From the NCBI GenBank assembly GCA_024691875.1, contig JAILNG010000054.1, positions 20,061-84,060 on the forward strand: a stretch of DNA of 64,000 bases, given 5' to 3'. A program made the translations under genes and the position numbers. Below are positions 59,201-64,000 of the stretch, one piece after another. Each line of letters opens with the position of its first letter. The first letter of the stretch is position 1. Below the pieces are notes generated by a model. The model was not told where the DNA came from and did no database searches. It saw nothing but the letters and a program-made list of their open reading frames with translations. The DNA is from Lachnospiraceae bacterium. Its GTDB lineage: Bacteria; Bacillota; Clostridia; Lachnospirales; Lachnospiraceae.

Positions 59201-59810
59201 GTCCCACCTGTTTTTCGATCTCGGAAAGAATGTCGGTGATCCTGGCAAGATTCATTCCCTCCTCAGCCAGTTCTTTTTCGGCTGCGTATTTTCTCTTCTT
59301 GTACTTTACTATACCTGCAGCTTCGTCAAAGAGTTCTCGTCTGTCTTCCGGTTTACCGGAAAGGATCTTGTCGATCTGGCCCTGTCCGATGATCGAATAG
59401 CCCTCTTTACCGATACCTGTATCAAAAAAAAGTTCCTGTACATCACGAAGGCGGCAGGAATTGCCGTTCAAAAGGTACTCGCTTTCACCGGAACGATAAA
59501 CACGTCTTGCGACCGTAACTTCTTCGTAATCGATGTTCAGTGCTCTGTCCGAATTATCAAAAGTAATAGCCACGTAGGCATATCCCATGGGTTTTCTGAG
59601 CTGAGTGCCGGAAAAGATTACATCTTCCATTTTATTTCCGCGGAGTTGTTTAGCGCTCTGTTCGCCCAAAACCCATCTTACGGCGTCGGCAACATTACTT
59701 TTACCTGAACCGTTAGGTCCGACGATGGCTGTGATACCATCATTGAATTTAAAGAGTATTCTGTTTGCAAAGGATTTGAATCCGTGTATTTCTATGGATT
59801 TAAGATACAT
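56250..59810 (-). CDS. smc: Chromosome segregation protein SMC
   Basis: 1186 aa; IVGPNGSGKSNVADAVRWVLGEQSAKQLRG, hinge, LSGGERALTAIALLFAI. Confidence 0.98.
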   Translation of the reverse strand: MYLKSIEIHGFKSFANRILFKFNDGITAIVGPNGSGKSNVADAVRWVLGEQSAKQLRGNKMEDVIFSGTQLRKPMGYAYVAITFDNSDRALNIDYEEVTVARRVYRSGESEYLLNGNSCRLRDVQELFFDTGIGKEGYSIIGQGQIDKILSGKPEDRRELFDEAAGIVKYKKRKYAAEKELAEEGMNLARITDILSEIEKQVGPLEKQSEVAKEYLKLNEELKKYEINLFLADYEKNTEAKDEAVKKQDYINSDIENTKRDYDNTKIEYEKLEGEMGEFSARIEESREKKNELLISSEKKEGEIRLMEEKKNSLYQSNAHYEQRKKSINEEIDNRLAEINEQAESRKATEKQIEELKNTRSDSGEELNSIHERINECTAEIENCNNDLMKLINEESRLKTEKQKYETLNEQNALKKAELTKKVLNQKNFENEYETAVETFKRELSEISEKLAELENSISSQKSEKFKLKERLDETTGFLEKFQKQKIELESRVGTLKDFSERYEGYGISIKKVMEQKPKYPGLIGVVADIIEVQEKYETAVETALGGNIQNVVTKDEATAKRMIEFLKQNKFGRATFLPLNAISAKEASQDASITKAPGVIGYANKLVKTAKEYTEVIKYLLGRIIVVDNIDNALKLAKANNYSLRIVTLEGEQLNPGGSLSGGSYKNNTNLLGRKREMEEAEKQVSQIMVKVNALSRERDGFKEMQDKISEEIAKKQDEISKLNIKQNTVQMNLEKENERMKESKESFSVTELEIKELERISAENNRSADELSAKIKENNELRSEINDKIEGLNHKLDEERRLERYSNEKESSLRVEFAGLEHTLGFIDETVARLNSEIARFKEEIEELDQNEANSEEQLEKLDEEIKNAHADIADGKVKVEEINSQIAELEKEKAVLTKGHKEFFNKHEQLAQSLTSLEKEAFRIENQITRIGEVIDEQCAYMWNEYEVTVDSAKEKKDESLGSYTAIKKGVSELKSKIKGLGDVNVNAIEQYKEVSERYNLYTVQRNDIIEAEDKLKGIIEKLEEEMRKQFNEKFALIKDEFDVVFKELFGGGQGTLELMEDEDVLIAGIKINAQPPGKKLQNMMMLSGGERALTAIALLFAIQNLKPSPFCLLDEIEAALDDSNVGRYARYLHKLTDHTQFIVITHRRGTMASADALYGITMQEKGVSALVSVSLIENSLSN

Positions 59811-59834
59811 TTGTTTACCTGTGTCAGTTAGATT

Positions 59835-60527
59835 TTATTTAAGCTGCAAGTCCAAGTAGGTTTTGTAGGCAGCTTCCTGCTCTGCAGCTTTTTTACTCTT
59901 TCCTTCTCCTTCATGCATAGGTTGTCCGTCTATCAGCACTCTTGCTGTAAAGTGCTTGTCATGATCCGGACCGGATTCGGAAAGTATCTCGTAGGAGATA
60001 TTTTTCTTCAATTTGTTTTGAACGAACTCCTGAAGGATCGACTTACTGTCATGGAATATCGCTTTTTTCTCAATATCGTTCAAAACAAAGCGAAGAACGA
60101 ATTTCTTGGCCTCTTCAAAACCACCGTCAAGGAAAATAGCTCCGATCAAAGCTTCAAAGGCATCCGAAACAATGGAGTCTCTGTATCTGCCGCCGCTTTT
60201 GTTCTCCCCAAATCCAAGGTTGATGAAATCGGAAAGTTTGATCTCTTTTGCATCATTTGCCAGGGAAGGTTCGCAGACCAAACTTGCTCTGAGCTTTGTC
60301 ATATGCCCTTCCGGATAAGCCGGATAATTCAAATACAGATATTCACTGGAGATCAGTTCCAAAACAGCATCGCCCAGGAACTCTATCCTCTCGTTGCTTT
60401 CATTTTTGTTTACCATACGTTCATGAACTACAGAGCTGTGGGTCAAAGCAAGCTTAAGAAGATCTATGTTTTTAAAATCATAACCGATGTTTTTTTGAAG
60501 ATCGTTAAGGTTTTCATTGATAACCAT
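59835..60527 (-). CDS. rnc: Ribonuclease III
   Basis: ERIEFLGDAVLELISSEYLY, C-terminal dsRBD. Confidence 0.97.
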   Translation of the reverse strand: MVINENLNDLQKNIGYDFKNIDLLKLALTHSSVVHERMVNKNESNERIEFLGDAVLELISSEYLYLNYPAYPEGHMTKLRASLVCEPSLANDAKEIKLSDFINLGFGENKSGGRYRDSIVSDAFEALIGAIFLDGGFEEAKKFVLRFVLNDIEKKAIFHDSKSILQEFVQNKLKKNISYEILSESGPDHDKHFTARVLIDGQPMHEGEGKSKKAAEQEAAYKTYLDLQLK

Positions 60528-60620
60528 TTTTCACCTGCCCGAAAAAAACGGACACTAAAGCCTTAAGACCAAATCCATAAGACAAAAGTGTCTGCATTTT
60601 CTTAATGTTAAATTTCCAAA

Positions 60621-60851
60621 CTATTGAATAAAGGCTTTAATCTGTTCAACTGCATCGTTAACTGTAACAATCTTTTCAGCTGCTTCGTTGGGGATTTCGA
60701 TATCAAATTCCTCTTCAATGCCCATGATGATCTGAAAAACATCCAGCGAATCTGCTCCGAGATCTTCAACAAATGTTGATTCAGGAGTGATTTCTGCTTC
60801 ACTGATGTTTAAAACCTCACTGATTATTGATCTGATCTTTTCAAATTCCAT
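60621..60851 (-). CDS. acpP: Acyl carrier protein
   Basis: [37 protein letters not shown]. Confidence 0.97.
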   Translation of the reverse strand: MEFEKIRSIISEVLNISEAEITPESTFVEDLGADSLDVFQIIMGIEEEFDIEIPNEAAEKIVTVNDAVEQIKAFIQ

Positions 60852-60856
60852 AATAC

Positions 60857-61879
60857 TTATTCCTCCCATGAATCATTAATCATGATGCTCTCTTTAATTT
60901 TTTCGTTAATCTTCTGTGCTTTAAAATCCAAAGCCTGGAGAAGCGAATTTTTAATTTCTTTGGCTGTTGCACTTCCGTGTGTCTTTAATACAAGACCGTT
61001 AAGACCAAGAAGAGGTGCACTGCCGTATTCATCAGCCATAAGCTTCTTGAGAGTCTTTTTAAGGGCGGGCTTCACAAGAAGTCCTCCGATCTTACTCTTT
61101 AAATTCTCATAAAAGCTTTGTTTAATGATACCTATAAGGGCTTTTGTCGTACCCTCGTAAAGCTTTAAGATGACATTTCCGACAAACGCTTCACAAACAA
61201 TTACATCAGCGTATCCGTTGGGAATCTCTCTTGCTTCTATACTTCCGATAAAGTTGATGTCTTTACATTCTTTGAGTAAAGGATAGGTCTCTTTAACAAG
61301 CTGATTTCCTTTTTCTTCTTCAAGACCGATATTTACAATTGCAACTCTGGGCTTCTCTACGCCTGTTGTGTTGGCATAATAGATGGAACCCATCTTAGCG
61401 AACTGAACAAGATGTGAAGATCTTGCATCAACATTGGCACCAGAATCTACCAGCAGCGAAACGCCCTTTGCTGTGGGGAACATGGTTCCGATGGGAGGTC
61501 TTTCAACTCCCTTGATCCTGCCGACGATAAGCTGGCCGCCTACAAGAACGGCCCCTGTGCTTCCTGCAGAAAGAAAAGCATCCGCTTCACCTTTCTTCAC
61601 AAGATTGCAGCCTACAACGATCGAAGAATCTTTTTTTCTTCTGATGGCATTCACCGGAGCTTCATCACAGGTGATCACCTCAGTAGCATTAACAATTTCA
61701 ATATTGTCTTTTTTGCCGTCAAATTTTTGAAGTTCTGCCCTGAGTGTTTCTTCTGGACCCACAAGCTTCACAAAAACATTGGGTTGCTGGTTAACCGCTT
61801 CAACACAGCCCTTTACGATCTCGTAAGGTGCATTGTCTCCGCCCATACCATCAACGGCAACTATGACTTTTTCTTCCAT
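60857..61879 (-). CDS. plsX: Phosphate acyltransferase PlsX
   Basis: [35 protein letters not shown]. Confidence 0.97.
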   Translation of the reverse strand: MEEKVIVAVDGMGGDNAPYEIVKGCVEAVNQQPNVFVKLVGPEETLRAELQKFDGKKDNIEIVNATEVITCDEAPVNAIRRKKDSSIVVGCNLVKKGEADAFLSAGSTGAVLVGGQLIVGRIKGVERPPIGTMFPTAKGVSLLVDSGANVDARSSHLVQFAKMGSIYYANTTGVEKPRVAIVNIGLEEEKGNQLVKETYPLLKECKDINFIGSIEAREIPNGYADVIVCEAFVGNVILKLYEGTTKALIGIIKQSFYENLKSKIGGLLVKPALKKTLKKLMADEYGSAPLLGLNGLVLKTHGSATAKEIKNSLLQALDFKAQKINEKIKESIMINDSWEE

Positions 61880-61891
61880 ATTTCCTCCGGA

Positions 61892-62665
61892 TCACATTTT
61901 CCTGTAGAAAAATGATTTGGCAGTCGAATAATTCAAACTGTAAGATTGAATTATCTGTTCTGTGGATCCGACGAAAAGTAATCCATCCTTCTTTAAAGCA
62001 GCGTTAAACTTTTTGTATATATCTGTTTTTGCTTCTTCCGTAAAATAGATCAATACATTTCTGCAAACGATAAGATCGCAGTCAGAAGGATAAGGGTCCT
62101 TCAGAAGATTTGCGTTTTTAAATTCGACGCATCTCTTAATATCGTCGGAAATTTTATAGGAGTATTCGTTGACCTGCGTAAAATATTTAGCAAACAGATC
62201 CTTGGGAACACTCTTTAAACTCTTATCGATATAAAGTCCGGCTTTAGCTTTTTCGATCACCTGTTTGTCAATATCGGTTGCAAGGATCTTGATCTGACTG
62301 AGAGGAAGATACTTTGAAAGCAACATGACAATGGTGTAGGGTTCATCACCCGTAGAACAAGCCGCACTCCAAATCTTCGGAGTCCTTGTTTTCGCGAGAA
62401 TTTCGGGCAAAAGTTCCTTTTCAAGGATCTCCCACTGTTCAGGATTTCTGAAGAATTCGGAAACATTGATCGTGAGATAATTTACAAATTCCTCAAAAAG
62501 AACTCTGTCCTTTCTGATAGCGGATACGTATTCGGCATAAGTGCCGAAGCCGTTTTTCATAATAAGAGAATCGATTCTTCTGCGCATCTGTTTCTCTTTA
62601 TATGCACTCAAATCTATCTGGGTTAAGGTAAATATTTCTTTTTTAAACGCTTCGTAATCGTCCAT
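61892..62665 (-). CDS. cheR: CheR-type protein-glutamate O-methyltransferase
   Basis: MRRRIDSLIMKNGFGTYAEYV, INVSEFFRNPEQWEILEKELLPEIL, IWSAACSTGDEPYTIVMLL, CRNVLIYFTEEAK; start at Met29 or Met32 of the ORF, because the ORF 5' end overlaps a terminator. Confidence 0.88.
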   Translation of the reverse strand: MDDYEAFKKEIFTLTQIDLSAYKEKQMRRRIDSLIMKNGFGTYAEYVSAIRKDRVLFEEFVNYLTINVSEFFRNPEQWEILEKELLPEILAKTRTPKIWSAACSTGDEPYTIVMLLSKYLPLSQIKILATDIDKQVIEKAKAGLYIDKSLKSVPKDLFAKYFTQVNEYSYKISDDIKRCVEFKNANLLKDPYPSDCDLIVCRNVLIYFTEEAKTDIYKKFNAALKKDGLLFVGSTEQIIQSYSLNYSTAKSFFYRKM

Positions 62666-62743
62666 ATTCACCATGTGGCCATGCAGTTTGCATTGCCACT
62701 CTCCTTTTCCTAGAATTGGTGTAACCGCCGTTTCTAAAAAACA

Positions 62744-62790
62744 GGAGGTGTACCGCAAAGATCAGTACAAGATGTCACGGCGACACCTCC
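62744..62790 (-). terminator. Rho-independent terminator downstream of the IspH-S1 gene
   Basis: GGAGGTGT...ACACCTCC stem then TGTTTTTTAG on minus strand. Confidence 0.7.
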
Positions 62791-62808
62791 CATAAGTCAT
62801 GGATTAGA

Positions 62809-64000
62809 TTATTCTTCTTTAGCTTCTTCAGCGGTTCCTTCAGCCTCAGTCACTTCAGTCTCTTCATCGGGTTCTTCGAGAGCTCTCATGCTCAAAGAGA
62901 TCTTCTTCTCATCATAGTTGAAATCAACGATCTGAGCTGTGATCTCCTGACCGATCTTTAATACATCGGAAGGCTTCTCAATCCTCTTCTTTGAAATCTG
63001 TGATACATGAAGAAGAGCATCAACGCCGGGAACGATCTCAATGAATGCGCCGAAATCGGTCATTCTTGCTACCTTACCGGTAATAACGTTACCGATTGCG
63101 AAATCCTCATCTGCATTTGCCCAAGGATTCTGATCGGCAAACTTCATGGAAAGAGCAATCTTATCACCGGAAATCTCCTTGATGAATGCTCTGACATTGT
63201 CGCCTGACTTGAAAACCTTCTTGGGATTTTCGATTCTGCCCCAAGACATTTCGGAAATGTGAAGAAGTCCGTCAACTCCACCGATGTCAACGAATGCACC
63301 GAAGTCTGTAACGTTCTTTACAACGCCTTCAACTGTATCGCCAACCTTGATCTTTGAAAGGAGCTCAGCCTTCTTCTCTTCTTTCTGAGCGGCTACAAGC
63401 TGCTTTCTGTCACCGATGATCCTTCTTCTCTTTGTGTTGAACTCGGTTAATACGAATTCGATCTCCTGGCCCTTGTACTTGGTAAGATCCTTTTCAAAGG
63501 TGTCGGAAACGAGGCTTGCGGGGATGAAGATCCTTGTCTCATCGATCTCAACGATAAGACCGCCGTTTAATACCTCAGATACGGGTGCCTTGAGAACAGT
63601 CTTATTATTGAATGCTTCCTCAAGAACTTTGCTGGAACGCTCAGCAGCCAATCTCTTATAAGATGCGATAACCTGGCCTTCACGGTCATCAACCTTAAGA
63701 ATCTTAACGTTCATTGTGTCGTCAACCTTTACGCACTTTGTAAGGTCAACATTGGGGGTGTTTGTGTACTCGCCGCGTGATACGGTAGCGTCTGACTTGT
63801 AACCGATGTTCAAGATAATTTCGTCTTCTTTAACACTGATGACTTTGCCTTCAACAACCTGTCCGGTATGTACTGTCTTAAAAGACTCCTCCATTAATTG
63901 TTCAAAACTTTCTTCCATAACAGTAAGAACCTCCTTGATGATTTTGTTTGGGGTCGATGCCCCGGCAGTAATACCTACGCAGCAGAAAGATTTAAATTGC
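62809..64000 (-). CDS. C-terminal part of an IspH-ribosomal protein S1 fusion (four S1 domains visible); partial, extends beyond window
   Basis: S1 repeats (VEGVVKNVTDFGAFVDIGGVDGLLHISEMSW etc.); open frame continues upstream of Met at 63918 as QFKSFCCVGITAGASTPNKIIKEVLTV-MEESFEQLMEES with an IspH C-terminal motif. Confidence 0.85.
   Translation of the reverse strand, partial: QFKSFCCVGITAGASTPNKIIKEVLTVMEESFEQLMEESFKTVHTGQVVEGKVISVKEDEIILNIGYKSDATVSRGEYTNTPNVDLTKCVKVDDTMNVKILKVDDREGQVIASYKRLAAERSSKVLEEAFNNKTVLKAPVSEVLNGGLIVEIDETRIFIPASLVSDTFEKDLTKYKGQEIEFVLTEFNTKRRRIIGDRKQLVAAQKEEKKAELLSKIKVGDTVEGVVKNVTDFGAFVDIGGVDGLLHISEMSWGRIENPKKVFKSGDNVRAFIKEISGDKIALSMKFADQNPWANADEDFAIGNVITGKVARMTDFGAFIEIVPGVDALLHVSQISKKRIEKPSDVLKIGQEITAQIVDFNYDEKKISLSMRALEEPDEETEVTEAEGTAEEAKEE

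Overview
64 kb chromosomal window from a Clostridia/Lachnospiraceae-like Firmicute. Taxonomy is inferred from gene content and order only. Every supported gene lies on the minus strand, and the content is mostly core housekeeping. In transcription order (right to left) it holds: an in-frame IspH-S1 fusion (partial), cheR, plsX-acpP-rnc-smc-ftsY, recA-recX, a Na+-translocating decarboxylase operon (oadG, biotin carrier, oadB, oadA), bactofilin, pyrH-frr-uppS-cdsA-dxr-rseP-ispG-polC, tRNA-Glu(CUC), alaS, rimP-nusA-ylxR-ylxQ-infB-rbfA-truB-ribF, ylxM-ffh-rpsP-khpA-rimM-trmD-rplS, lepB-rbgA-rnhB-flhB-like-yraN-DUF512, der-plsY-gpsA, a membrane-anchored phosphohydrolase, a membrane MutS paralogue-mutS-mutL-miaA, a methionine-gamma-lyase-like gene, and mreB-mreC-mreD-PBP2-minC (partial). 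I see no phage, CRISPR or defence island. The most unusual signals are: (1) a 132-bp cloverleaf-like element (13-bp terminal inverted repeats enclosing three hairpins) in an enlarged gap inside the decarboxylase operon; (2) a RibF that ends after its adenylyltransferase domain, lacking riboflavin kinase, followed by a terminator with an alternative hairpin; (3) a perfect inverted repeat at the predicted start site of the mreB operon; (4) a ~250-aa insertion in PBP2; (5) the in-frame IspH-S1 fusion running off the window edge.
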